Origin: Cyanobacteriota bacterium
GTDB lineage: Bacteria > Acidobacteriota > Vicinamibacteria > Vicinamibacterales > UBA2999
Direction of reading: 5' to 3'
Assembly (NCBI GenBank): GCA_019752015.1
Contig: JAIEMQ010000053.1
Span: 1 to 39,515 of the forward strand
DNA: 39,515 nt
Position 1 is the stretch's first letter. Every line of letters starts with the position of its first letter. Below are positions 16,820 through 24,766 of the stretch, one piece after another. A model generated the notes under the pieces. That model was not told where the DNA came from and ran no database searches. It saw only the letters and a program-made list of their open reading frames with translations. The translations under genes and the position numbers were made by a program.

Positions 16820-17914
16820 TTAATCTGTGGGTGCGAAGCGTCTGTACGCGCCGAGCGTTCCTTCGACGAGTCGATCGACGCCGAACTGCTCCGCGACCCT
16901 CGCGCGGCCGGCGTCGCCGAATTGCTTCCGCAATGCGGCATCCTTGAGCAGCCGCACGATCGCGGCGGCGAGCGCCTTCGCGTCGCCGGGTTCAACCAGC
17001 AGCCCGGTCTCTTCATCGACCATCGCTTCCGGGATGCCGCCGGCCCTGGTGCCGACGACGGCGTGGCCCATCGCCATCGCGTCGAGCACCGCAGACCCCA
17101 GTCCTTCGGTGATCGACGACATCACGAACAGATCCGCGGACTTCATCAACGACATCACGTCTTCGCGGAATCCCGGCAGCAGCACGCGCTTGCCGAGATT
17201 GAGCTGTTTGATCTGTTTTTCCAGCGGCGCCCTGAGATCGCCTTCGCCGAAAATAATCAAATGCGCGTCAGGCACTTCGCGGACGACCAGCGGCATCGCA
17301 TCGATCAGGAACTTCTGGCCCTTGTGGCCTGTCAGCGCGCCGACGTTGAGGATCACCGGCACGCCGTGCGGCAGCCAGTATTCGGAATGAACATCGAGCG
17401 CCGGTCGATTCTGGATCCTGTCGACATCGATCCCGTCGTGCACCACTTCGATGCGTGCCGCCGGAATGCCGTCCTGGATCAGGATGTTCCTGATCGCACG
17501 CGACGCCGCGATGAAGCCATCAATCTGCCGGTACTTCCACTGCGAGAAGGTGTGCGATTGCAGATGGAAGTCGACGCGCCGCGATGCGATCGTCTTCGGC
17601 CGTGGATCGGGCGCGCCGAACGACAGCGACAGCGCCGCCATCGATACCGCATGCGGATCGTGCGCGTGCACGATCTGCGGCCGCCACTGCCGGATGATCT
17701 TCGACAGCTTCCACGCCGTCGCGAGATCGATCTCGTTGACCGGCGCGAGCGGCACCAGGTCCGGCCCCTCGGAGGCGCGCCGGAACAATTCGCCTTCGCG
17801 ATGCGCGACCAGCACGGCCCGATGGCCGCGCGCCCGCAGGCCGAGGACGGTTAAGAGGACCTGTTGCTGTCCCCCGCGCCAGGTGCGCGCGGTGTCGATG
17901 TGGAGGGCGAACAC
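16820..17914 (-). CDS. GT4-family glycosyltransferase (GT-B fold)
   Basis: 364 residues. The N-terminal half has the acceptor-side GT-B fold (HIDTARTWRGGQQQVLLTV, PQIVHAHDPHA); the C-terminal half carries the nucleotide-sugar-binding GT4 pattern (LNVGALTGHKGQKFLIDAM, LLPGFREDV, and the E-x7-E motif around SITEGLGSAVLDAMAMG). It probably adds a sugar to LPS or another surface glycan. I choose GTG at 17914 because a good Shine-Dalgarno (GGGAG) lies just upstream and the fold starts there; the longer open frame upstream is a shadow of the next gene. It overlaps the upstream glycosyltransferase by 64 bp, indicating an operon. Confidence 0.88.
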   Translation of the reverse strand: MFALHIDTARTWRGGQQQVLLTVLGLRARGHRAVLVAHREGELFRRASEGPDLVPLAPVNEIDLATAWKLSKIIRQWRPQIVHAHDPHAVSMAALSLSFGAPDPRPKTIASRRVDFHLQSHTFSQWKYRQIDGFIAASRAIRNILIQDGIPAARIEVVHDGIDVDRIQNRPALDVHSEYWLPHGVPVILNVGALTGHKGQKFLIDAMPLVVREVPDAHLIIFGEGDLRAPLEKQIKQLNLGKRVLLPGFREDVMSLMKSADLFVMSSITEGLGSAVLDAMAMGHAVVGTRAGGIPEAMVDEETGLLVEPGDAKALAAAIVRLLKDAALRKQFGDAGRARVAEQFGVDRLVEGTLGAYRRFAPTD

Positions 17915-18690
17915 AGCTCCCAGAGTTTCGCAAACTTCATCCTGACATAACGGGCATTCATCGAAGACACCAGCCAGCCCGCCTTGCCGTCGCGGAACCC
18001 GCCGCGCAGCACGTAATTGCGGAAGAACGCCGCCGGCGGATGCACCATCACGTGGAGCCATCCGGCCCGCCGGCCCTCTTCGAACATCTGCGTCGCCGCC
18101 AGCGTCGTATAGCGATCCATCGTTTCCAGGTGATGGGCGGCGTCGCGATACGCGTAGTGCTGCAGCTCGTTGCGCAAATACTCGACCGGGCCGTCGGCTT
18201 TCACCGATTCGTGCACGTACTTGCCCGTCCACCGCGCGCGGCGGCGATCGTACAACCGTAGCTGATAGTCGGGATACCAGTCCGTCGATCGCATCCAGCG
18301 GCCCAGATGAAACGTCACACGCGGCACGCGATAGCCCGGCGCGGACGGGCCGCGCGCCAGCAGTGCCTTGATCTCGGCGGCGAGCTCCGGCGTGACGCGC
18401 TCATCCGCATCGAGCGAGAAGATCCAATCGTGCGACGCCTGTTCCGCGGCAAAATTCTTCTGCGCGATGTAGCCGGGCCAGGGCCGCACGATCACCTTGC
18501 CGGTGAATCCGCCTTCGCGCGTCGCGCTTCGGCGAGACAGGCTTTCCCGTGCAATCGCCACGGTGTCGTCGGTGGATTCGCTGTCGACGACGATGATCTC
18601 GTCGGCCCAGGAGAGGGATTCCAGAGCGGCCTGGATGTTCGCCGCTTCGTTGAAGGTGATGATGGTGGCCGTGACCGGCACGGCCACCAT
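17851..18690 (-). CDS. GT2-family glycosyltransferase (WaaE/KdtX-like)
   Basis: 279 residues. GT-A fold motifs: TATIITFNEAANIQAALESL, WADEIIVVDSESTDDT and the DxD-containing FSLDADERVTPEL; the region FHLGRWMRSTDWYPDYQLRL and KYVHESV matches LPS-core glucosyltransferases of the WaaE/LgtF type. It is cytoplasmic and probably adds a hexose to the LPS core or a related lipid-linked glycan. The ATG at 18690 sits 4 nt from a phased GGTGCC array; no Shine-Dalgarno is seen. It shares an operon with the GT4 enzyme. Confidence 0.87.
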   Translation of the reverse strand: MVAVPVTATIITFNEAANIQAALESLSWADEIIVVDSESTDDTVAIARESLSRRSATREGGFTGKVIVRPWPGYIAQKNFAAEQASHDWIFSLDADERVTPELAAEIKALLARGPSAPGYRVPRVTFHLGRWMRSTDWYPDYQLRLYDRRRARWTGKYVHESVKADGPVEYLRNELQHYAYRDAAHHLETMDRYTTLAATQMFEEGRRAGWLHVMVHPPAAFFRNYVLRGGFRDGKAGWLVSSMNARYVRMKFAKLWELCSPSTSTPRAPGAGDSNRSS

Positions 18691-18694
18691 TTTA

Positions 18695-18750
18695 AGTGCC
18701 CGGGTGCCTGGGTGCCTAGGTGCCCAGGTGCCCCAGGTGCCTGGGTGCTA
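18695..18750. repeat. Phased 8-nt GGTGCCTG array between tolC-like gene and GT2
   Basis: Seven units read AGTGCCCG, GGTGCCTG, GGTGCCTA, GGTGCCCA, a 9-nt variant, GGTGCCTG and a partial unit. The TolC-like stop codon (18748-18750, minus strand) forms part of the last unit, and the other end lies 4 nt from the GT2 start codon. It thus fills the whole spacer between two co-directional genes. Confidence 0.85.
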
Positions 18751-20355
18751 CTGGCCGAAGAGCGGAGCCCGCTGGACGGCGGCGTAGTTCACGACCGCCT
18801 TCGCATATTCGACCAGCGCGAGCAGCTCGTTGTTGCGCGCGAGGTTGAGGTCGCGCTGCGCCGTCAGCACGAAGAAGCTCTGCGTCATGCCGGCTTGGAA
18901 CTTCTTTTCCTCGGCTTCAAGCCGGCGCTCGGCGAGGATGCGCGACTGCCGTGTCGCGTCGACGCGCTTGGCGCCGGTCTGCACGTTGCGGGCGGCCTCA
19001 CGCACCTGCGTCGTCACCGCGAGCTCGAGGCTGGCCAGCTGGCGTGTCGCCTGGTTCTGCTGCAGCCGCGCCCGCGCCAGCTGCGCTTCTTGCGTCGACT
19101 TGCCGATGGGATACCCGACGTCGACCTGCACGCTCCACCCGGGGAAGGCACCGCTCAGCGTGTTGCCAAGACCCGTGAAGTAGCCGACGCTGGTCGACTG
19201 GATGATCGTGCCGGTCGGCAGGTTCGTGTTCGGGTCGCGCGCGCGCGTCACCTGGGTGCCGGCAATGGCCTGCGCGTTGTAGTTGACGTTCGCGGTCACG
19301 TCGGGCAGCGACTGGTTGCGGAAGAAGCGGATGTTGACGTCGCTGATCTCGAGATTCTTGCGCGCGGTGCGCAGGTCGGTCCGTTCGGTCAGCGCCGTTT
19401 TGATCGCTGCGTCCGCGTCCACCGCCGCCGGCACGAACGTCAGCGTGTCGGTCGGCTCGATGCGCGCCGTCCAGAAGTCCGGCGAGTTCGGGTTGTAGAC
19501 GAGCGCGCGCAGGCTGTCCATCAGCCGCTCGATCGCGGCTTCGGCGAGAATCACCGATTCTTCGCGCGTCGCCACTTCGGCTTCGGCCTGGACGATGTCG
19601 AGCGGCGCCATGGTGCCGATCTCGACGCGGGCGCGGTTGTCCTTCAACGACTGCTGCGAGAGCTGCAACGACTGCCGCTGTACGGCCAGGTTGCCAATCG
19701 CGCCGACGAGATCGTAGTAGGCATTGCGCACGTTGCGCGTCGTCAGCGTGATCGACTGCTGTAACTGCGTGTCGCTGATCTCCTTATTCTTCTGGCTGAC
19801 CAGCAGCTGCTGACGCGTCCCGTCGATCCGGAAATTCCGCAGCAGCGGCTGTATAAACGTCGCGCTGATCGACGAGTTGAGCTGCGGGTTGAACGTCGAG
19901 AACGCGTTATTGGTGGTGTTGCGCGCGTTGTTCCAGCGCACGTCGTAGCTGCTGCCAAACCAGTTGGTCAGCGACGACAGCCCGAAGTTGAAGACGCCGC
20001 GGCCGCTGGTAATGCCGCCGGCGGCCCCGGACAGAAAGCTGGTCGACGGCTGCGTCGAGCCGGAGCTGTTGACCGTCGACACGAAGTTCGGCGTATACGC
20101 GGCCTTGAACTGCGAGATCGTCAGGTCCTGCAACTGCGGATTGATGCGCTGCACCTGCAAGTCGAGGTTCTGCTCGAGCGCGGTGGCGACCGCGTCATCG
20201 ATGCTCATGCGCCGCACCGGACCAGGCTGTGCAGTCGCCGGCATTGCCGGCGTTGTCTGCGCGTGGACAGGGGACGGCCCAAAAACGGACACCGCGGCGG
20301 CGAAAAAGCCGGCGGTCACCGCCGTTCGGGCACAAAAACGCTGGTCAAAACGCAT
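18748..20355 (-). CDS. TolC-family outer-membrane efflux protein
   Basis: 535 residues. Sec signal peptide (MRFDQRFCARTAVTAGFFAA, cleavage near VHAQ), then two OEP-type repeats of long alpha-helical coiled coil with beta-strands (SIDDAVATALEQNLDLQVQR; IVQAEAEVATREESVILAEA; NQATRQLASLELAVTTQVR). It would form the trimeric exit duct of an efflux or type I secretion system. The partner pump is not adjacent; the ADOP permease at 10790-13258 is only a loose candidate. I choose ATG 20355, directly before the signal peptide with GGAG upstream; the frame is open further upstream. Confidence 0.9.
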   Translation of the reverse strand: MRFDQRFCARTAVTAGFFAAAVSVFGPSPVHAQTTPAMPATAQPGPVRRMSIDDAVATALEQNLDLQVQRINPQLQDLTISQFKAAYTPNFVSTVNSSGSTQPSTSFLSGAAGGITSGRGVFNFGLSSLTNWFGSSYDVRWNNARNTTNNAFSTFNPQLNSSISATFIQPLLRNFRIDGTRQQLLVSQKNKEISDTQLQQSITLTTRNVRNAYYDLVGAIGNLAVQRQSLQLSQQSLKDNRARVEIGTMAPLDIVQAEAEVATREESVILAEAAIERLMDSLRALVYNPNSPDFWTARIEPTDTLTFVPAAVDADAAIKTALTERTDLRTARKNLEISDVNIRFFRNQSLPDVTANVNYNAQAIAGTQVTRARDPNTNLPTGTIIQSTSVGYFTGLGNTLSGAFPGWSVQVDVGYPIGKSTQEAQLARARLQQNQATRQLASLELAVTTQVREAARNVQTGAKRVDATRQSRILAERRLEAEEKKFQAGMTQSFFVLTAQRDLNLARNNELLALVEYAKAVVNYAAVQRAPLFGQ

Positions 20356-20507
20356 CACACTGCTACTCCATGAAAGGAAAATCGCGGATGTAGACCGAGG
20401 CAACAGCAAAAGCGGTGCCGCAGGTTGAGACATCAGCCCACCATGATAGACGCGACGGGCCTTTCCTGAGTTCGCTTCAAACGGGGCGGCCACCGTTTTC
20501 TCACACT

Positions 20508-20513
20508 TATACT
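20508..20513 (+). promoter_or_regulatory. Candidate -10 box of pyrE (possibly leaderless)
   Basis: TATACT lies 9 nt before the pyrE ATG, which would put the transcription start about 2-4 nt upstream of the start codon. No good -35 box is seen at the right distance. An AAAGG (20514-20518) could serve as a weak Shine-Dalgarno instead if transcription starts further upstream. Confidence 0.35.
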
Positions 20514-20522
20514 AAAGGTTTG

Positions 20523-21098
20523 ATGACTGAATCAGAGGTTTTGACCATGTTCCGGCGCTCCGGCGCCTTGCTCGAAGGCCATTTCCGTCTTTCCTCAGGT
20601 CTGCACAGCCCCGGCTATCTCCAGTGTGCGCTGGTCCTTCAGCACCCCAAGGAAGCGGAGGCACTCGGCGCCGCATTAGGAGCGATCGTGCGGTCGCTTG
20701 GCGCCGGCACCGTGTTATCGCCCGCAATGGGCGGCATCGTGATCGGGCAGGAAGTCGGACGCGCGCTCGGGGTGCGCGCGATCTTCGCGGAGCGCCAGGA
20801 CGGCGCCTTGACGTTGCGCCGGGGCTTCGCGCTCGATCCCGGAGAAAAGGTGATCGTCGTCGAAGACGTCGTCACCACCGGCGGATCGACGCGCGAGACG
20901 ATGGACGTCGCGCGCGCCGCCGGCGCGATTGTCGTCGGCGCCTGCGCCATTGTCGATCGCAGCGGCGGCAAGCAGGGGCTGGACGTTCCATTTCACGCTC
21001 TCTTGCCCATGGACGTGAAAACGTACCAGCCAGACGCATGTCCCCTTTGCCAGCAAGCGCTCCCGGTCATAAAGCCTGGGTCGCGGGCGGCAAAATGA
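20523..21098 (+). CDS. pyrE: Orotate phosphoribosyltransferase
   Basis: 191 residues. It converts orotate and PRPP to OMP in UMP synthesis. Seen: FRLSSGLHSPGYLQCALVL at the N-terminus, MGGIVIGQEVGRAL, FAERQDG, and the PRPP-binding loop VIVVEDVVTTGGSTRE (about 110-125). The C-terminal CPLCQQALPVIKPGSR is a usual ending for this PyrE subgroup. I choose ATG 20523; upstream in-frame codons show no family similarity. It is divergent from the TolC-like gene with 167 bp between, and followed by truA in the same direction across a phased fold-back array. Confidence 0.93.
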   Translation: MTESEVLTMFRRSGALLEGHFRLSSGLHSPGYLQCALVLQHPKEAEALGAALGAIVRSLGAGTVLSPAMGGIVIGQEVGRALGVRAIFAERQDGALTLRRGFALDPGEKVIVVEDVVTTGGSTRETMDVARAAGAIVVGACAIVDRSGGKQGLDVPFHALLPMDVKTYQPDACPLCQQALPVIKPGSRAAK

Positions 21099-21100
21099 AA

Positions 21101-21193
21101 TCTGTTGATCTGTTGATCTGTTGATCTGTTGATCTCTTGAACCTGTTTTTCAGATCAACAGATCAACAGTTCAACAGCTCAAGAGATCACCAG
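21101..21193. repeat. Fold-back 8-nt array (5 + 5 units) between pyrE and truA
   Basis: Left arm: four TCTGTTGA and one TCTCTTGA (21101-21140). Loop of 11 nt. Right arm: AGATCAAC twice, AGTTCAAC, AGCTCAAG, AGATCACC (21152-21191), the reverse complement in kind, again exactly 8-nt phased. The array begins 2 nt after the pyrE stop and ends 2 nt before the truA ATG. The same unit and nearly the same right arm recur at 31961-32072. Confidence 0.95.
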
Positions 21194-21994
21194 ATGTCCC
21201 GGACTCTCAAGTTAACGATCGCTTACGACGGTACCAACTATGCCGGCTGGCAGCGCCAGGCCAACGCGATCAGCATCCAGCAAGTCCTCGAGGACGAGAT
21301 CGATGCGATCGTCGGCGCGCACAATCCGCTGAATGCCGCCGGGCGTACCGATGCCGGCGTCCATGCCGCCGCGCAAGTCGCAAGCATCACCATCGATCAT
21401 CCAATTCCCACTGACGAACTGCTGCGCGCACTGAATGCGCGTCTCAAGGCCGGCGACATCCGCGTCCGATCGATCGAGGAAATGCCCGACCGATGGGACG
21501 CGCGCATCTTCGCGAAGGGCAAGACCTATCGATATGCCATCTGGAACGGCCAGCAGCCGAGTCCGTTCCTACGGCACGTCGTGTGGCATGTGCCGCACAC
21601 ACTCGAGATCGATCGCATGCAGCGCGCCGCGCAGGCGTTAGTCGGCGAACATGATTTCGTTGCATTCAAGGGCCGCGGCACCGACGTGCTGACGACCATC
21701 CGCCGCGTGCTGTCGGCGGACATCGTGGAGATGAACATCCACACCGATGAACCGATCGCGCTGTCGCCTCTTGCCGAAGGCACGGAACCGAACGGCCGCC
21801 TGTTGCGCTTCGAGATCAGCGGCACCGGCTTTCTGCGCCACATGGTGCGCACGATCGTCGGAACGCTCGTCGACATCGGCCGCGGCAACATGGACGTCGA
21901 CGCCATGCGCGCGATTATCGAGTCAAAGGATCGGTCGAAGACGGGGCAGACGGCCCCCGCACAGGGCCTGATGCTTTGGAAAGTATCGTATTGA
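21194..21994 (+). CDS. truA: tRNA pseudouridine(38-40) synthase
   Basis: 266 residues. Isomerises U38-U40 of tRNA anticodon arms. Seen: KLTIAYDGTNYAGWQRQ at the start, the catalytic Asp D53 in GRTDAGVHA, FAKGKTYRYAIW, and FEISGTGFLRHMVRTIVGTL at the C-terminal half. The ATG at 21194 is fixed by the family N-terminus; the only sequence before it is the phased array, with no clear Shine-Dalgarno. The last 80 bp overlap the 3' end of the HupE-like gene on the other strand. Confidence 0.94.
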   Translation: MSRTLKLTIAYDGTNYAGWQRQANAISIQQVLEDEIDAIVGAHNPLNAAGRTDAGVHAAAQVASITIDHPIPTDELLRALNARLKAGDIRVRSIEEMPDRWDARIFAKGKTYRYAIWNGQQPSPFLRHVVWHVPHTLEIDRMQRAAQALVGEHDFVAFKGRGTDVLTTIRRVLSADIVEMNIHTDEPIALSPLAEGTEPNGRLLRFEISGTGFLRHMVRTIVGTLVDIGRGNMDVDAMRAIIESKDRSKTGQTAPAQGLMLWKVSY

Positions 21995-23282
21995 CCAGCC
22001 ACACCAGTCCCGCCGCGGCGATGATCACCATCAGCAGCCGGATGCCGGCCGCCATGTCCTGCAGCGAAAACTGCGGCAGGCGATAGACCATCAGCGCCGA
22101 GCCGCGATCCAGCGCCCAGTGCCACGCCGTGTGCGCGACCAGCGCTGAGAGCAGGATCGTTCCCATTCGCTCGGCGACGACGTAACGGAACAGCAGCACG
22201 AGCGCGGGAATCGTTACGATCAGCACGAACAGCTGGCCGATCTCCACGCCGACGTTGAATGCCAGCAGCGACGTGACCAGGTGCTCGCCGGCGAACTGCA
22301 GCCGCTGCCGCAGCAGGAATGAAAACCCGAAGCCGTGCACCAGTCCAAATCCGAACGTGACGATCCAGCGCCGCTGCAGTTTCGCGCCGACAATGTTCTC
22401 GAAGGCCATGTAGACGATCGAGACGGCGATCAGCGTCTCGATCAGCGGCGGGAACCACAAGCTGTCGGGCGCCATGCCGTACGCCGACGCGATCAACGTC
22501 ACCGAATGCGCGACGGTGAAGGACGTGATCACGATTGCGAGGGGCTTCAGCTTCCGGTACGGAATCACCAGGCACAGCAGGAACAACAAGTGGTCGGTGC
22601 CGTCGAGGATGTGGAAGAAGCCTTCGCGCGCGAACAGGTAGAAGGCCTGGTGCCAGCGCGGATCGAGGTGCACGATGCCGGTGTCGGCGTGCACGTCGAA
22701 CGCGCGCTCCGGCTTGCCCGGCTGCAGGAAGCGCAGCACGACGTTGACCTGCAGGCCGAGCCGCGTCAGGCCCGGGCGAATCGCGAAGTCCGATTGATCC
22801 GACTGGATCGGATACTCGAACATCACGTCGAGCATGCCTTGCTCCCAGTAGATCTCGGTGCTCTGATCGAGCTTTGCGCCCGTGGTGATGTTGGCGAGCG
22901 CCGCGTCGTAGCTCTCGAACGATCGATCCGACGGCAGCGACGTGCGCGTCGCGGCAATCACGGGCACCGTCAACTGCTGCCCGTTCTCGTAGACCTCGAC
23001 GAAATCGCGGATCCAGACCTGCGCGGCGTGCCGCTCGGCCGCTTCCATCTTCGAAAAATCGAGAAACCCCCCCGCGACCGTTGGGATGTCCACGTCGCGC
23101 ATCGACTTGAGCGGCGCCCGGATCAGGAGGCGAAGCGTGTTGCCTTCCGGGTGGACGAACCCGAACACGGTGACCTCGTTCGGGACTTCGTGGGCGGCGA
23201 TTCGGGGGCTGAGGACCGCCAGAAGGACCGTCACGACGGCCAATCGGCTCAATGACTTGCTGGTTGTTGCGACGCTCGACAC
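21915..23282 (-). CDS. HupE/UreJ-like membrane protein with N-terminal periplasmic domain
   Basis: 455 residues. A signal peptide (SRLAVVTVLLAVLSPRIAAH) leads into a periplasmic beta-rich domain of about 200 residues, then about six membrane helices of the HupE/UreJ_2 type with the characteristic GFFHILDGTDHLLFLLCLV, SFTVAHSVTL and FGLVHGFGFSF motifs. Members are annotated as Ni/Co-permease-like accessory proteins, but for this two-domain version the substrate is unknown. GTG at 23282 is my choice, with GGGA about 10 nt upstream; an ATG at 23354 is possible but would add a tail overlapping the divergent gene. The C-terminal 25 or so residues are encoded antisense to truA. Confidence 0.82.
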   Translation of the reverse strand: MSSVATTSKSLSRLAVVTVLLAVLSPRIAAHEVPNEVTVFGFVHPEGNTLRLLIRAPLKSMRDVDIPTVAGGFLDFSKMEAAERHAAQVWIRDFVEVYENGQQLTVPVIAATRTSLPSDRSFESYDAALANITTGAKLDQSTEIYWEQGMLDVMFEYPIQSDQSDFAIRPGLTRLGLQVNVVLRFLQPGKPERAFDVHADTGIVHLDPRWHQAFYLFAREGFFHILDGTDHLLFLLCLVIPYRKLKPLAIVITSFTVAHSVTLIASAYGMAPDSLWFPPLIETLIAVSIVYMAFENIVGAKLQRRWIVTFGFGLVHGFGFSFLLRQRLQFAGEHLVTSLLAFNVGVEIGQLFVLIVTIPALVLLFRYVVAERMGTILLSALVAHTAWHWALDRGSALMVYRLPQFSLQDMAAGIRLLMVIIAAAGLVWLVNTILSKASGPVRGPSAPSSTDPLTR

Positions 23283-23304
23283 GGTAATCGGTCCCAAGTA
23301 TACT
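23276..23304 (+). promoter_or_regulatory. Sigma70-type promoter of the NHL-repeat gene
   Basis: TCGACA (23276-23281), a 17-nt spacer and TATACT (23299-23304) match the housekeeping consensus at 5/6 and 5/6 positions. Transcription would start near 23311, giving a leader of about 36 nt with GAGGGGAG before the ATG at 23347. The -10 box sits inside the palindrome AGTATACT, so a minus-strand -10 for the divergent HupE-like gene overlaps it. Confidence 0.6.
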
Positions 23305-23346
23305 GGCGCCCGCTTTAAGGCGTGTTCTTCAGAGGGGAGCCGGGGG

Positions 23347-24582
23347 ATGAACAATCGTAAGTTTTTTACAGGTGCCGCACTCGTAGCGGTCCTGGCGACG
23401 CTCGGTGTTGTCCAGGGTTATCTCGACAAGGTTGCGGCACAGGCGAAGCAGGTGCCGAGATTTGAAGTCGATCCGTACTGGCCGAAGCCGATGCCGAACA
23501 ACTATGTGTTCGGACAGACGATCGGTCTGGGCATTTCGTCCGACGATCACGTGTGGATCATCCATCGCGGCAACGACGCGGGCAATCTCGATCGCACCGA
23601 GTACGCGCAGCCGACGCCGAACGGCCCGCGCGTCAGCGAGTGCTGCAACCCGGCGCCGCCGGTCATGGAGTTCGACGCGGCCGGCAACAACGTCGGCGGC
23701 TGGGGCGGCCCGGTGGCGGGCGCGCCGTATCAGTGGCCCGAGAGCAACCACGGCATCGTCGTCGATCACAAGGGCTTCGTGTGGATCGGCGGCAACGGCG
23801 GACCTGACTCGCACATCCTGAAGTTCACCCGCGACGGCAAGTTCGTGGCGCAGTACGGCAAGCCCGGCGCGCGCAAGGATCCGGCGTCGCCCGCTGACAA
23901 GCCGGTCTTTCGCTCGAACAGCCTCGACATGGAAAGCTTCGGCCGCGTCGCCAAGATCTTCATCGATCCGAAGGCCAACGAAGGCTACGTGTCCGACGGT
24001 TACCTGAACAAGCGCGTCGCGGTGATCGATCTCGACAGCGGCAAGATCAAGAGGATCTGGGGCGCCTACGGCGAGCCGCCGACCGACGCCAACCTCGGAC
24101 CGTACGATCCGACCGCGCCGCTGCCGCGCCAGTTCCGCAACCCCATGCACTGCGCGGAGATGTCGAACGACGGCATGGTCTACACCTGCGACCGCCCGAA
24201 CGATCGCGTCCAGGTGTTCACCGCGCAGGGCAAGTTCGTGTCGGAGCACCGCATCGAACCGCAGACCCGTTCCGACGGCTCGGTGTGGGACATCGCGTTC
24301 TCGAAGGACCCGCAGCAGCAGTTCCTCTACATGGCCGACGGCGCGAACGAGCACGTTCGCATCTTCGACCGCAAGAGCATGACCGAGCTCTACAACTTCG
24401 GTTACGGCGGCCGTCAGCCCGGCATGTTCCTCGGCGTGCACAGCATCGCCGTCGACTCGAAGGGCAACCTCTACACGACGGAAACTTACACCGGCAAGCG
24501 CCTGCAGAAGTTCGTCTACAAGGGCCTTGGCGCGGTGCCGAAGAGCTCGAAAGTTCCCGCCTGGCCAGGGAGCGGGAACTAA
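23347..24582 (+). CDS. Secreted NHL-repeat beta-propeller protein
   Basis: 411 residues. N-terminal signal sequence (MNNRKFFTGAALVAVLATLG) then NHL-type propeller blades (NHGIVVDHKGFVWIGGNGG, GYVSDGYLNKRVAVIDLDSG, DGMVYTCDRPNDRVQVF, LGVHSIAVDSKGNLYTTETY). It resembles peptidylglycine alpha-amidating lyase-like propellers, but no catalytic role can be assigned. A CC pair (ECCNPAPP) may form a metal or disulfide site. Strong Shine-Dalgarno GAGGGGAG 7 nt before the ATG, and a good promoter upstream. It is followed directly by a phased GGCAAAA array and a terminator, so it is probably monocistronic. Confidence 0.85.
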   Translation: MNNRKFFTGAALVAVLATLGVVQGYLDKVAAQAKQVPRFEVDPYWPKPMPNNYVFGQTIGLGISSDDHVWIIHRGNDAGNLDRTEYAQPTPNGPRVSECCNPAPPVMEFDAAGNNVGGWGGPVAGAPYQWPESNHGIVVDHKGFVWIGGNGGPDSHILKFTRDGKFVAQYGKPGARKDPASPADKPVFRSNSLDMESFGRVAKIFIDPKANEGYVSDGYLNKRVAVIDLDSGKIKRIWGAYGEPPTDANLGPYDPTAPLPRQFRNPMHCAEMSNDGMVYTCDRPNDRVQVFTAQGKFVSEHRIEPQTRSDGSVWDIAFSKDPQQQFLYMADGANEHVRIFDRKSMTELYNFGYGGRQPGMFLGVHSIAVDSKGNLYTTETYTGKRLQKFVYKGLGAVPKSSKVPAWPGSGN

Positions 24583-24583
24583 A

Positions 24584-24740
24584 GGCAAAAGGCAGAAGGC
24601 AAAAGGCAAAAGGCAAAAGTAAAAAGGAAAAAGGAAAAAGTAAAAAGTAAAAAGTAAAAAGTAGGAAGCAGGAAATGGCCGGTCCTCTCGGGGGCCGGCC
24701 TTTCTTTTTGCCTTCTGCCTTCTGCCTTCTGCCTTTTGCG
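24584..24740. repeat. Fold-back 7-nt array (13 + 5 units) between the NHL gene and uppS
   Basis: Thirteen contiguous, exactly 7-nt phased units occupy 24584-24674 (GGCAAAA, GGCAGAA, GGCAAAA x3, GTAAAAA, GGAAAAA x2, GTAAAAA x3, GTAGGAA, GCAGGAA). After a GC-rich hairpin with a T-tract, five 7-nt units of the opposite sense follow at 24706-24740 (TTTTGCC, TTCTGCC x3, TTTTGCG). The array begins 1 nt after the NHL gene stop and ends 26 nt before uppS. The unit gradient from GGCAAAA to GTAAAAA suggests unit-by-unit copying with drift. Confidence 0.95.
24677..24709 (+). terminator. Rho-independent terminator inside the array
   Basis: GGCCGGTCC (24677-24685) pairs with GGGCCGGCC (24692-24700), a 9-bp stem with one G-U pair and a 6-nt loop, followed by TTTCTTTTT (24701-24709). 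It ends the NHL-repeat transcript. The terminator lies exactly between the two arms of the fold-back array. Confidence 0.75.
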
Positions 24741-24766
24741 TTGAAGGAGTAACATCGAAGAACTCC

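Noticed and set aside
17915-18232. N-terminal extension of the GT4 glycosyltransferase
   Set aside because: It is a shadow of the upstream GT2 gene; a GTG with GGGAG at 17914 precedes the GT-B fold exactly.
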